Source: Candidatus Aminicenantota bacterium
GTDB taxonomy: Bacteria > Acidobacteriota > Aminicenantia > S016-38
DNA: 64,000 bases
Assembly (NCBI GenBank): GCA_027068075.1
Contig: JAMOUJ010000005.1
Span: 1 to 64,000 of the forward strand
Direction of reading: 5' to 3'
Positions 50,636 to 60,857 of the stretch are shown piece after piece. The position numbers and the translations under genes are program-made. Within the stretch, counting starts at the first letter, position 1. Each line of letters starts with the position of its first letter. A model generated the notes under the pieces. The model did no database searches. It saw only the letters and a list, made by a program, of their open reading frames with translations, and was not told the origin of the DNA.

Positions 50636-51777
50636 AAGCAGCCATCGTGGTTCAAAGATACGGGCTTAGAATAGCCGGAGGGGCGGAATACCACGCCCGC
50701 CTGGTGGCCGAACACATGAGAAAACATTGGGATGTGGAGGTTCTCACCACCGACGCCGAGGACTATGTCCGGTGGAAAAGGGGAAATTTCCCTGCCAAAG
50801 AGGTGTTGAACGGGGTAAAAATAAGACGGTTCCCTGTGGAGAAGGAGAGGGACCTGTTCAGGTTCGCCCGTCTTCAGGAAAAACTCCAGAGCCAGGAACA
50901 CACCCCCAGGGATGAGGAGGAGTGGATAGACGAAGAGGGGCCCTACGCCCCAGCCCTCATAAAATACATAAGAAACCACCGGGAAGATTACGACCTCTTC
51001 GTTTTCTTTTCCTACAGGTATTACCAGACCCTGAGGGGAATTCCCCAGGCAGAGGGCAAGGCCCTTCTGGTCCCCACGGCGGAACACGACCCCGTCCTCT
51101 ACTTCCCCCTGGCCCGCAGGACCTTCAGAAAGGCCACGGGCTTTCTGTACAACTCCCACGAGGAAAAGGAACTTATTGAAACCATCCACGGGATCTCCGC
51201 TCCCCATGTGGTGGTGGGGGTGGGCATCAAGGAAATGAACCCTGCGGGGGGTAAGTTTTCTCGTTTTTCCCCATACATGCTTTACATCGGGAGAATAGAC
51301 CGGAACAAGGGGGCAGAAAGGCTTTTTTCGTATTACTTGCACTACAAGAGAAAACATCCCGGCCTGAAACTTCTCCTGGTGGGGAAGCCCGTTCTTCCTT
51401 TACCCAAGGACCCGGACATAATCCACCTGGGCTTCCTTCCGGAGGAAGAGAAGTGGGAAGCCCTGGCGGATGCCCTTTTTCTGGTAAATCCCTCCCACCT
51501 GGAAAGCCTGTCCATGATCCTCCTGGAGGCCTGGTCCATAGCCAGGCCGGTGCTGGTCTACGGGGGATGCGAGGTCCTTCAAGGGCAAGTAAAAAGAAGC
51601 GGTGGAGGGCTCTACTTCAACAACTACTACGAATTTGAGGAAGCCGTGGAGATACTCCGCTCCGACGAAGTCCTCCGGCGGAGGATGGGGGAGGCGGGTC
51701 GGGCCTATTACCAGGAAAACTACCGCTGGGATGTAATAGAGGAGAAGTATCTGAAGTTGGCGGAGGAGGTCCTGTGA
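50632..51777 (+). CDS. Glycosyltransferase family 4
   Basis: 381 residues, GT-B fold. The N-terminus has QRYGLRIAGGAEYHARLVAE, the GGAE donor-loop pattern of WaaG-like enzymes. The C-terminal half has YIGRIDRNKGAERL and the E-x7-E catalytic motif in HLESLSMILLEAWS. Sugar specificity unknown. Overlaps its neighbours by 4 bases on each side. Confidence 0.9.
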   Translation: MKAAIVVQRYGLRIAGGAEYHARLVAEHMRKHWDVEVLTTDAEDYVRWKRGNFPAKEVLNGVKIRRFPVEKERDLFRFARLQEKLQSQEHTPRDEEEWIDEEGPYAPALIKYIRNHREDYDLFVFFSYRYYQTLRGIPQAEGKALLVPTAEHDPVLYFPLARRTFRKATGFLYNSHEEKELIETIHGISAPHVVVGVGIKEMNPAGGKFSRFSPYMLYIGRIDRNKGAERLFSYYLHYKRKHPGLKLLLVGKPVLPLPKDPDIIHLGFLPEEEKWEALADALFLVNPSHLESLSMILLEAWSIARPVLVYGGCEVLQGQVKRSGGGLYFNNYYEFEEAVEILRSDEVLRRRMGEAGRAYYQENYRWDVIEEKYLKLAEEVL

Positions 51778-52841
51778 AGGTTCACCAGATGCTTCCCACC
51801 TTCAGTTACGGAGACGCCATAGGAAATCACACCCTGGCCATAAGGGATGCCCTGAGAAAGGCGGGATACACTTCCGAGATCTTCGCCTACAACCACGATC
51901 CCAGGCTGGCGGGGCAGGTGAGGTATTTTGCAGAACTGGAGGAAGAAATGGGCCCCGACGACATTCTCATCTACCACTATTCCCTCTCGTCTCCCCTCTC
52001 CCTACTTTACATGGAACTTAAAAGCAAGAAAATCCTCATCTACCACAACATAACCCCCCACCACTTCTTTTACGATACCAACCTGGCCCTGGCCAAGGAA
52101 TGCTACATGGGAAGGAGGTTTCTTCCGGAATTGGCCCCCCACACCCACCTGGCCCTGGGAGATTCCTCCTACAACGAAGAGGAACTCAAGGAAGCGGGTT
52201 TCAAAAAAACCGGGGTCCTGCCCATAATGATAGATTTTGAAAGGCTGTCTTCTCCCCCCAGTCCCTCCTTTTCCAGCGCCTTCAAGGACGGGAAAAAGAA
52301 TTTTCTCTTCGTGGGTCGGGTAATCAACAACAAGAAATTTGAGGATCTGATAAAGGTTTTCCATTATTATCAGCGCTACTTCAACCCCGGAAGCCGGCTT
52401 ATCCTGGCGGGGAATTATTCGGGATTTGAAAGGTATTACATGGCCCTCTGGGAACTTGCCGGCAGGTTGGGGGTTAAAAACCTGGTCTTTACCGGCCATG
52501 TGAGTTTTCGGGAACTGCTTTCCCTCTACAGAACGGCGGACCTTTTCCTGTGCATGAGCGAACACGAGGGCTTTTGTGTGCCCCTGGTGGAGGCCTTCTT
52601 CTTTAACCTGCCGGCCTTGGCCTACCGGTGCTGCGCCGTGGAGGAGACGGCCAACGGCGGAGGGATCCTCTTTGAAAAAAAGGACTTCCCCCTGATAGCC
52701 GCCACGGCTCACCAGGTCCTGACGGACCGAGACCTCAGGGAAAGGGTCCTGGAGAGCCAGAAAAGGGCCCTGAAAAGATACGAAAGGAAGGCCATTGAGG
52801 CCACCCTTTTGAACTTCGTGAAGGAGGTGGAGGAACTGTGA
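51774..52841 (+). CDS. Glycosyltransferase family 4 (first of a tandem pair)
   Basis: 355 residues; GTG start 51774 overlaps the previous stop as GTGA. The N-terminus MKVHQMLPTFSYGDAIGNHT and IYHNITPHHFF are shared with the next gene. The GT-B C-terminal half has FVGRVINNKKFEDLIK and the E-x7-E motif SEHEGFCVPLVEAF. Sugar specificity unknown. Tandem duplicate of the gene at 52838. Confidence 0.92.
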   Translation: MKVHQMLPTFSYGDAIGNHTLAIRDALRKAGYTSEIFAYNHDPRLAGQVRYFAELEEEMGPDDILIYHYSLSSPLSLLYMELKSKKILIYHNITPHHFFYDTNLALAKECYMGRRFLPELAPHTHLALGDSSYNEEELKEAGFKKTGVLPIMIDFERLSSPPSPSFSSAFKDGKKNFLFVGRVINNKKFEDLIKVFHYYQRYFNPGSRLILAGNYSGFERYYMALWELAGRLGVKNLVFTGHVSFRELLSLYRTADLFLCMSEHEGFCVPLVEAFFFNLPALAYRCCAVEETANGGGILFEKKDFPLIAATAHQVLTDRDLRERVLESQKRALKRYERKAIEATLLNFVKEVEEL

Positions 52842-53908
52842 GGATCGTTCAACTCCTTCCAGCCTTTTCCACCGGAGATGCCATCGGAGAAAACTCCCTG
52901 GCCCTGGCCAGGCACTTCAAGGAAAGGGGACACGAAGCCTGGATTGAATCCCCGGACATAAAAACCCCCCATCCCCTGGTCAGGGAATTGAACCTCCGGG
53001 GCCTATCCTCCCTGGGACCCGGGGATGCGGTGATTTACCACATAGCGGTGGCCACCCCCTACGCCAGGGATTTTCTTTCCCTGAAGGCCAGGAAGGTGGT
53101 GATAAACCACAACATAACCCCTCCGGAATTTTACAGGCCCTTTTCCGAGGAAATAGCCGGCCTCCTGGAAGCCACCCTGGAGGAACTTCGCTTCTTCGTT
53201 GAAAACCGGGACAAAATTTCCCTCTTCGTGGGGGATTCCCACTTTAACTCCAGGATGATTGAGGAAATGGGGGCCCCGGCGGTGACGGTTCCCCTGGCCA
53301 TAAACTGGGAAAGGTTCAATGGACCCTTCAACCCCTACTTCATGGGGATCTTTCAGGACCACAAGGTAAACTTCCTCTTCGTAGGCAGGGTGGTCCCCAA
53401 CAAAAGAATAGAGGACCTCATCAAATTCGCCTTCTACTACAAGGAGATGATATCGCCGGCCATGAGGCTCATCATCGCCGGAAACCACAGGGCCCTTCCC
53501 CGTTATACCTTCTCCCTTATGGACCTGGCCCACAGGTTCCACCTTTCCCGGGACGAAGTGGTTTTTACCGGGTGGGTGGAGGAGGATGAACTGAGGGGCC
53601 TATACAGGACAGCCCACCTCTTCGTCTCCGCCAGCGAACACGAGGGCTTCGGAGCCCCCTTCCTGGAGGCCTTCCACTACTCCCTTCCGGTGCTGGCCTT
53701 CAGGGCCGGGGCGGTGCCCGAAACCGTTGGAAGGGGAGGGATAATTCTGGATACGAAAAACCCGGCCCTGTGGGGAGAAACGGCCTACACCATGGTTTCC
53801 AACGAGGAATTGAGGGAGAAACTCCTGAGGGAAGGCCAGAGGCAGTTGGAATACTTCAAGTCCCTCCGCAGCCCGGAGAAATTGCTCAACCTAATAGAAT
53901 CCCTCTAA
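52838..53908 (+). CDS. Glycosyltransferase family 4 (second of a tandem pair)
   Basis: 356 residues; GTG start 52838 in a GTGA overlap. Paralogue of the preceding gene: IVQLLPAFSTGDAIGENSLA, INHNITPPEFY, FVGRVVPNKRIEDLIKF, then SEHEGFGAPFLEAF (E-x7-E). Last gene of the operon. Its TAA stop overlaps the comF stop on the other strand by CTAA, with no terminator visible. Confidence 0.92.
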   Translation: MRIVQLLPAFSTGDAIGENSLALARHFKERGHEAWIESPDIKTPHPLVRELNLRGLSSLGPGDAVIYHIAVATPYARDFLSLKARKVVINHNITPPEFYRPFSEEIAGLLEATLEELRFFVENRDKISLFVGDSHFNSRMIEEMGAPAVTVPLAINWERFNGPFNPYFMGIFQDHKVNFLFVGRVVPNKRIEDLIKFAFYYKEMISPAMRLIIAGNHRALPRYTFSLMDLAHRFHLSRDEVVFTGWVEEDELRGLYRTAHLFVSASEHEGFGAPFLEAFHYSLPVLAFRAGAVPETVGRGGIILDTKNPALWGETAYTMVSNEELREKLLREGQRQLEYFKSLRSPEKLLNLIESL

Positions 53909-54609
53909 ACCGTCCGGGCCAGGGTCAGGGCATAAACCTCGTATCCTTCCCGTTGCAGGACCCGGGAGGCCTCGGATACGGTGGCCCCGGTGGTCCATAT
54001 GTCGTCTAAAAGCAAAACCCTTCTGCAGTGGTCCCTTCTCGCCAGGGCAAAACTACCCCGGGGATTTTTCAGCCTTTCGCTGCGGGAAAGCCCGGCCTGG
54101 GGAGGAGTAAACCGACTCCGCTTCAAAAGGCGACGAACTTCCATCTTCCGCAACCGTCCCAGGGCCTTGCCCAGCAGGTATATGTGGTCAAACCCCCTTT
54201 GTCTCAGCCTCCGGGGATGGGTGGGAAGGGGAACGATGCAGTCGGCATCCCAGACATCCTCCACCCGTCTGGAGGCAAACTCCGCCAGGGGCCTCGCCAA
54301 ACTCTCGTGGCCGTAAAACTTGAACAGCAAAATGGCCGACCTCAGGGTTCCTTCGTAAAGGCCGGCGGAGCGGTGGACCTTAAAACTTCTTCCGTTCACG
54401 CATTGGGCGCAGGGGATGGAAAGGGCCTTCTGGGAAAAATAGGGCTTTCCGCACACGGGGCAATGGGGTCCTTCGTGGTAAGGGAACTCCTCCACACATC
54501 CCCGGCAGATGACCCGCTCCCCTGGCCTCAGAGCAACGCCGCAAATCTTGCACCGGGAGGGGAAAACCAGGAGTTCCACCCTCTGGAGGGCTTTAATAAT
54601 AGTCTTCAC
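53905..54609 (-). CDS. comF: ComF-family phosphoribosyltransferase-like protein
   Basis: About 234 residues from GTG 54609; an in-frame ATG at 54648 would place 13 more codons inside the DksA-like gene. An N-terminal zinc ribbon has CKIC, CRGC, CPVC and CAQC pairs, and a PRPP-binding loop sits in VLLLDDIWTTGAT near the C-terminus. ComF proteins act in DNA uptake or related processes; the GspE/PilM-type machine in the window could be the pilus partner, but that link is inference. Last gene of the gyrA run. Confidence 0.9.
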   Translation of the reverse strand: MKTIIKALQRVELLVFPSRCKICGVALRPGERVICRGCVEEFPYHEGPHCPVCGKPYFSQKALSIPCAQCVNGRSFKVHRSAGLYEGTLRSAILLFKFYGHESLARPLAEFASRRVEDVWDADCIVPLPTHPRRLRQRGFDHIYLLGKALGRLRKMEVRRLLKRSRFTPPQAGLSRSERLKNPRGSFALARRDHCRRVLLLDDIWTTGATVSEASRVLQREGYEVYALTLARTV

Positions 54610-54967
54610 TGGCCTCGGCTTCTTTCTCAGCCTCCAGCCTCTCGGCACATTCCACGCAGTAGCGGGCCCAGGGAACGGCGGTAAGCCTCTTTACCGAAAT
54701 GGGCTTCCCGCACTCCTCGCAAACCCCGTAGGTGCCCTCCTCCATCTTCCGGAGGGCATCCTCTATGTCCTTCAATATTTCCGCCTCCTTCTCCCCCAGG
54801 GCTATTTTATATTCTCTGTTAAACTGAAAAGCCGCCCTATCGTAATACTCTATAAGAGTTTCCCCCTCTTCGGAGGTCTCCTTGCCCAGTTCCTCCAGAT
54901 TGGAAAGGATCTCCTCCCTCTTCCTGAGCAACTTTCTCTTTAGCCTTTCCATCTCCCTTTTTCTCAT
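54593..54967 (-). CDS. DksA/TraR-family zinc-finger protein
   Basis: 124 residues from ATG 54967 with AAGGAGG upstream; the longer frame overlaps rlmH. An N-terminal coiled-coil hairpin (about 1-75) and a C4 zinc finger CEECGKP...YCVEC (about 81-108) follow the DksA/TraR/YocK plan. DksA-type proteins insert into the RNA polymerase secondary channel. The DxxDxA tip motif of true DksA is not clear (IEYYDRAAFQ is in the right region), so a YocK-like role is possible. Confidence 0.88.
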   Translation of the reverse strand: MRKREMERLKRKLLRKREEILSNLEELGKETSEEGETLIEYYDRAAFQFNREYKIALGEKEAEILKDIEDALRKMEEGTYGVCEECGKPISVKRLTAVPWARYCVECAERLEAEKEAEASEDYY

Positions 54968-54981
54968 ATTTTTCCTCCTTC

Positions 54982-55398
54982 TTATTTTGGGTATGGATGG
55001 GAAAATATTATGCACAGAGCCCTGAAAACCTGTTCTGCCAGCATGATCCGAGCCACCTCGTGGGAAAAGGTCATTTTTGAAAGTGAGATAATTTTAGCAC
55101 AGCCGTCAACGGAAAGACCTTCGGCCCCTCCCACGGCGAAAACCACCGGGGAGCCACGGCCCAGAAGTTCCTTCAAAAAAGAGGCGAACTCGTGGGAATC
55201 CATTTCCTCCCCCCGGGGGGAAAGGCCAACCAGCACGGCCTGGGGATATCTTTTCTTAAGATCACAACAGGAAGAAAGATCCCTGATGTAATCTATCCTG
55301 CAGGGAAGAAACTTGTTGCTCATGTTGCAGAACCTCTCGGTCATCTCCCTGGCCGGGCGGGATTTGCTTCTTCCGCCGAAGGCGAGAACCAACTTCAC
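54982..55398 (-). CDS. rlmH: 23S rRNA pseudouridine-1915 N3-methyltransferase
   Basis: 138 residues, SPOUT family. The C-terminal knot has VVFAVGGAEGLS (about 86-97) and LSKMTFSHEVARIMLAEQVFRA, ending in the HPYPK that matches the family's terminal HPYH motif. RlmH methylates the pseudouridine at 1915 of 23S rRNA. It lies in the nadD-rsfS-rlmH group conserved across bacteria, here with an AAA+ gene inserted before it. Confidence 0.96.
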   Translation of the reverse strand: MKLVLAFGGRSKSRPAREMTERFCNMSNKFLPCRIDYIRDLSSCCDLKKRYPQAVLVGLSPRGEEMDSHEFASFLKELLGRGSPVVFAVGGAEGLSVDGCAKIISLSKMTFSHEVARIMLAEQVFRALCIIFSHPYPK

Positions 55399-56246
55399 TC
55401 TTCCAGCAACCTCCTGAGGGTTTTTCTGGTAATTCCCAGGGCCCGGGCTGCCCGGGTTCGGTTGCCGTGGAAGATCTCCAGGACCCTTCTGGCGTAAATC
55501 CTCTGAACCTCCCTCAGGGTAAGAACCTCCCCTGAGGGAGGAAACACAGCCCTTCCCCGGGGAGCGGTCAGGGACCTTTTACCCAGGGCCATCTCCCTCT
55601 CCACGAAGTTTTTGAGTTCCCTTATGTTCCCGGGCCAGGGGTATGAAATTAAACCTTTTCTATCGGCAATACTGAGTTTACCCCGGGAGAAATGCCTTAT
55701 CAAAGGCAATATATCCCCCCTCCTCTCCCTCAGGGGTGGAATCCTCAACTCCAGGTGGAAAAGATGCTGGTATTTTTCGTAGACCATGCCCCGGGAGACG
55801 GCCTCCTGGAGGGGAAGGGAGCCTGAGGCTATAAGGATGAAATCCGATTCCATGGGTTTAGTGCCTCCCAGAGGCGTGTACTTCCCGCTTTCCAGTGGGT
55901 CAAAGAACTTGACCTGCAATTCCAGGGGCAGGTGATCCAACATGTCAAGGTAAAGGGTCCCCCCGTGAACCCTGCCCAGGAACCCTTCCCTGTCGTGAAG
56001 GGCGTCGGAAAAGGCCCCCTTCACATATCCGAAGAACTGTGCCTCGGCCAGGGTGGAACTAAGGTTGTGGAGACCCAGTTTGAGAAAAACCCCCCGCCTC
56101 CGGCTCAGAAGGTGATAGTACCTGGCCAGGGTATCCTTTCCCACTCCGCTTTCTCCCCAGAGGTAAAGTCGGAGTCTGCGGGGAGCAAATTTGGCGAGTT
56201 TTCCCAGGATCTCCCGGGTAAGGGGATCCTCAGATATTATCTTCAT
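55395..56246 (-). CDS. Degenerate sigma-54-type AAA+ protein with Fis-like DNA-binding domain
   Basis: 283 residues without a receiver domain. Walker A is GESGVGKD (31-38). The GAFTGA loop reads GAFSDA (77-82). Walker B is LYLDM (98-102), the catalytic Glu of the usual LDE replaced by Met. The C-terminal SYPWPGNIRELKNFVE and helix-turn-helix GNRTRAARALGITRKTLRRL remain typical. I infer a DNA-binding protein with weak or no ATPase activity that may not use sigma-54. It overlaps rsfS by 17 bases and rlmH by 4. Confidence 0.85.
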   Translation of the reverse strand: MKIISEDPLTREILGKLAKFAPRRLRLYLWGESGVGKDTLARYYHLLSRRRGVFLKLGLHNLSSTLAEAQFFGYVKGAFSDALHDREGFLGRVHGGTLYLDMLDHLPLELQVKFFDPLESGKYTPLGGTKPMESDFILIASGSLPLQEAVSRGMVYEKYQHLFHLELRIPPLRERRGDILPLIRHFSRGKLSIADRKGLISYPWPGNIRELKNFVEREMALGKRSLTAPRGRAVFPPSGEVLTLREVQRIYARRVLEIFHGNRTRAARALGITRKTLRRLLEE

Positions 56247-56570
56247 CTATCCTGTAAAACCTGCCGTCCATCCAGAGGGACTCCAGGTCGTAATATTCCC
56301 TCTTTTCCCGGGTGAAGATGTGGACCACAAAATCCCCGTAGTCCAGAAGGACCCATTCGCCCCTTTCCTCACCCTCCACCCCCAGGGGGGAGGCCTTCAA
56401 ACTCTCCTGAAGGAAATCGCTCAGGGTCCTGGAATGGCGGGTAGATGAGGCGGTGGCGATGAGGAAATAATCGGTGAAGGAACTTATCCCTTTCAGGTCA
56501 ATGACCACCAGGTCCTGGGCCTTCTTGTCCCTCAGGGCCTGGAGTGACCTTTCAATGTTTTCGGGAAACT

Positions 56571-56574
<4 letters not shown>
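56230..56574 (-). CDS. rsfS: Ribosomal silencing factor RsfS
   Basis: 114 residues. Binds L14 and blocks subunit joining in starvation. The family pattern DLVVIDLKGISSFTDYFLIA, TASSTRHSRTLSDFL and the C-terminal VLLDYGDFVVHIFTREKREY is complete. It overlaps nadD by 4 bases, as is usual for this pair. Confidence 0.96.
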
Positions 56575-58189
<1,615 letters not shown>

Positions 58190-58441
58190 TCAGGAAGGGA
58201 TCACATCCACCACAACTCTTCCCGCCGAACGCCTGAAGGAAACCACTCCATCCTTCAGGGCAAAAATGGTGTAATCCCTTCCCAGACCCACATTCTTGCC
58301 GGGTTTAAACCTGGTGCCCCTCTGGCGGACTATTATGGAACCGGCCCTGACGAACTGGCCGGCAAAACGCTTCACTCCTAACCTTTTGGATATGGAATCT
58401 CTACCGTTCTTTGCAGAGCCTCCGGACTTTTTATGAGCCAT
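58190..58441 (-). CDS. rpmA: 50S ribosomal protein L27
   Basis: 83 residues. Starts [20 protein letters not shown], so no N-terminal cleavage extension, and continues [20 protein letters not shown]. Overlaps rplU by 11 bases. Confidence 0.98.
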   Translation of the reverse strand: MAHKKSGGSAKNGRDSISKRLGVKRFAGQFVRAGSIIVRQRGTRFKPGKNVGLGRDYTIFALKDGVVSFRRSAGRVVVDVIPS

Positions 58442-58757
58442 TTTCTCCCCCTATTATCTCGTCTATTCTCAAAACGGTGAGGTATTGACGGTGTCCCTGT
58501 TTTTTCTTGTAACCGGTCTTGGCCTTCTTTTTAAAAACTATTATTTTCGGGCCCCTCTTCTGGGAAAGGATGGTGGCCTTGACCTTTGCCCCCTCCACCA
58601 GGGGCTTTCCTATCAAAGCCTTTCCGTCGCCTCCCACGAAGAGAACCCGATCCAGTTCCACGGTGGAGCCCTCCTTCCCCTCTATCTTCTCCACCTCCAG
58701 AATCTGTCCTTTCTCCACCATGTATTGTTTTCCACCGGTCTCTATAATTGCAAACAT
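58431..58757 (-). CDS. rplU: 50S ribosomal protein L21
   Basis: 108 residues from ATG 58757 with AAGGAGAGG upstream. [20 protein letters not shown] and [20 protein letters not shown] are diagnostic. The open frame extends upstream but without support. It lies 31 bases after the glycosidase-like gene, the widest gap in this run; no promoter or terminator stands out there. Confidence 0.98.
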   Translation of the reverse strand: MFAIIETGGKQYMVEKGQILEVEKIEGKEGSTVELDRVLFVGGDGKALIGKPLVEGAKVKATILSQKRGPKIIVFKKKAKTGYKKKQGHRQYLTVLRIDEIIGGENGS

Positions 58758-58788
58758 TGCCCCTCTCCTTGTTTTTTTCCGAGAAATC

Positions 58789-60411
58789 CTACCATAATTT
58801 AGCCTTCCGGTCAAGACTCCCGCGGACTTTTATCCTGGAGAGAACCTTCAGGGCCTGGCCCATTTCCCCGGCGGCGGCGGTATAGGAGAAGGCCCCCCAC
58901 CCCCTGCCCTGCCGGTCAAACCACTCGTATATGGAGAACCATAGGAGGTTCCGGCGAACTATCTCCTTCAGGTATTCTTCTCCTTCCTTATCAAAACCCG
59001 ACGACAACAGGGCCTGGACAAGCCTGGCCCCTATCCAGTCCCACCCTCCCCCGTTCTGGTAATGCCAGGGCTTCATGAGGTGGAAGGGGAAAAAACCTTC
59101 GGGATAGGGAGGGAGGAGAACAAAGGAGGGGGAAGAAACCCCCAGGGTTTCCATCCTCTTCCGGTGGACCTGGAAAAACCTCTTTACCATCCTTCGGCTC
59201 ATAAAGCCCGCCAGCATGGCCTCTGCGTTTCCCCCCACGGGAAGGATTTTCCTTTCCATCTCCAGGTAGCGGGTGGTCCCCAGAACCCTGTGGATCAAGA
59301 AATACCCCTCCCGGGGAAGATAAAGATACCTCAACGAAGCCTGTTTAATCCTCCTGGCCATGGCCTCCAGGGGCGGTCTCCGCCGGAGGGGACACCACCT
59401 CTCCATCCTTACGATGGCCTCCAGGGCCCTGTAAAACCTTGCCTGGGTGTAAATGCCCACCACCTTCAGGTCCCCAGGATGAAAGTGGGTGGGGTCCCGG
59501 GGATGCTGGAGGGAAACATCCCCCCAGTCGGCCTTGAACCCGCTCCAGATGAGGCCGGTTTCAGGATCCCGGCGGTTCCTCCACAGCCACATTAAAGCCC
59601 CGGCCAGGCGGTCCACCACCTTCAGGCCCTTCACTTCCCTGCACAGCCACGAGGGATTCTTCCTCGCCAGGAAGTAGGCCGCCAGGACCAGGGAAGGCTC
59701 CTGGTCCGAGGAGACGGTGTTCTTTCCGGTCTTCAAATCGGTGCCTATCCACCCCGGAATCTCCCCGTCCCTGCCTTGAAGCATCAAAAACGCCTCCAGC
59801 GATCCCCGGAGTTGGTCCCAGCGGTAAAATTCCAGGGCGTAGGGGATGGCGCTGGCCAGATCCCTTATCCAGAGTTGAGGATAATGGCTTCCCGCAGAAA
59901 ATCCCCAGAGGGCACCGTTTTTCCTTATCTCGTTGTTTAGGTAGGTAAGCCTCAGCAGATACTGAAGCCTCACCAGGCTTTCATCCTTGAAGGTAAGGGG
60001 CCTGGGCAGGTATTTCCGGCGGAACTCCGGAGAAAAAAGACCTTTCAGGGAAAGTCTCAGGCGGCACGGCCTCCAGCCCCGGTCCCTTCCCCAGAACTCC
60101 CCCTCCTTCAGAAACTCAAACTCCACCGTATATTCTCCCGGCGGGGCGGCGAAGAAAACCGGCAGGGAAAACTTCCGCCGGGCCGGGGGACGAAACCTGG
60201 GGTTCTCAAACCTCACCAACCTGCCCCTGGAATCGTAAAGGTGATAGGAAAGGGAAAGTTGGCCCAGGGTATCGGGAAGCAATCCCCTGACCTCAAAGGT
60301 CAGATAAACCTTCTCGCCTTGATAGGCACTAACCCCCCCAGGAAAACAGGACAGGGAAACCGCAGGGAAAACGGCCCTCAGAAGGAGAAAAAATAGAAGG
60401 GCCCTCATCAA
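58789..60411 (-). CDS. Exported (alpha/alpha)6-barrel glycosidase-like protein
   Basis: 540 residues. N-terminal signal [20 protein letters not shown], a beta-sandwich (about 25-130), then a helical toroid (about 150-530). [55 protein letters not shown] and [17 protein letters not shown] recall GH families with this fold (GH15/63/78-like). Which family, and the catalytic acids, are not certain. Exported location suggests trimming of an envelope or environmental glycan. It sits between a Nudix gene and rplU. Confidence 0.75.
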   Translation of the reverse strand: MMRALLFFLLLRAVFPAVSLSCFPGGVSAYQGEKVYLTFEVRGLLPDTLGQLSLSYHLYDSRGRLVRFENPRFRPPARRKFSLPVFFAAPPGEYTVEFEFLKEGEFWGRDRGWRPCRLRLSLKGLFSPEFRRKYLPRPLTFKDESLVRLQYLLRLTYLNNEIRKNGALWGFSAGSHYPQLWIRDLASAIPYALEFYRWDQLRGSLEAFLMLQGRDGEIPGWIGTDLKTGKNTVSSDQEPSLVLAAYFLARKNPSWLCREVKGLKVVDRLAGALMWLWRNRRDPETGLIWSGFKADWGDVSLQHPRDPTHFHPGDLKVVGIYTQARFYRALEAIVRMERWCPLRRRPPLEAMARRIKQASLRYLYLPREGYFLIHRVLGTTRYLEMERKILPVGGNAEAMLAGFMSRRMVKRFFQVHRKRMETLGVSSPSFVLLPPYPEGFFPFHLMKPWHYQNGGGWDWIGARLVQALLSSGFDKEGEEYLKEIVRRNLLWFSIYEWFDRQGRGWGAFSYTAAAGEMGQALKVLSRIKVRGSLDRKAKLW

Positions 60412-60857
60412 TCCCTGAAAATTTCTTCCATCTCCCGGCAGTCAATCCCCCTTGCGGACAACCACTCCTTAAATTTAAGGTAATGGGAGATTATTCTTCC
60501 GTGGTCAAAGGCCAGGGGAGGAAGGTCGTGGGGCGAGAAAAGTTCCGCCCTTTTAGCATCGTCCCCACCCCGGGGCACACCCTCCGCCCGGGCTATAAAC
60601 ACCAGGGTGGCGGTGTGAAACCTGGGATCCCTGCGGGGGGAGGAGTAAAGGTGCATCTGACAGAGGAGTTCCACCTTCAGCCCGGTCTCCTCCAGGGCCT
60701 CCCTCACCGCCGCATCCTCGTAAGTTTCGCCGTATTCCACGAATCCTCCGGGGAGGGCCCAACCGTAGGGAGGGTTCTTCCTTTCCACCAGAACTATCTC
60801 CCCACCCACCTCAATGATCAGGTCAACTGTAGGGTAGGGGTTCCTGGGCCGGTCCAT
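60408..60857 (-). CDS. Nudix hydrolase (ADP-ribose pyrophosphatase-like)
   Basis: 149 residues. The Nudix box is [20 protein letters not shown] followed by TGL, matching GX5EX7REUXEEXGU near 38-60. The N-terminal [20 protein letters not shown] and GWALPGGF are typical of a branch that hydrolyses ADP-ribose or related nucleoside diphosphates; exact substrate unknown. The start lies inside gyrA, overlapping by 35 bases. Confidence 0.92.
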   Translation of the reverse strand: MDRPRNPYPTVDLIIEVGGEIVLVERKNPPYGWALPGGFVEYGETYEDAAVREALEETGLKVELLCQMHLYSSPRRDPRFHTATLVFIARAEGVPRGGDDAKRAELFSPHDLPPLAFDHGRIISHYLKFKEWLSARGIDCREMEEIFRD

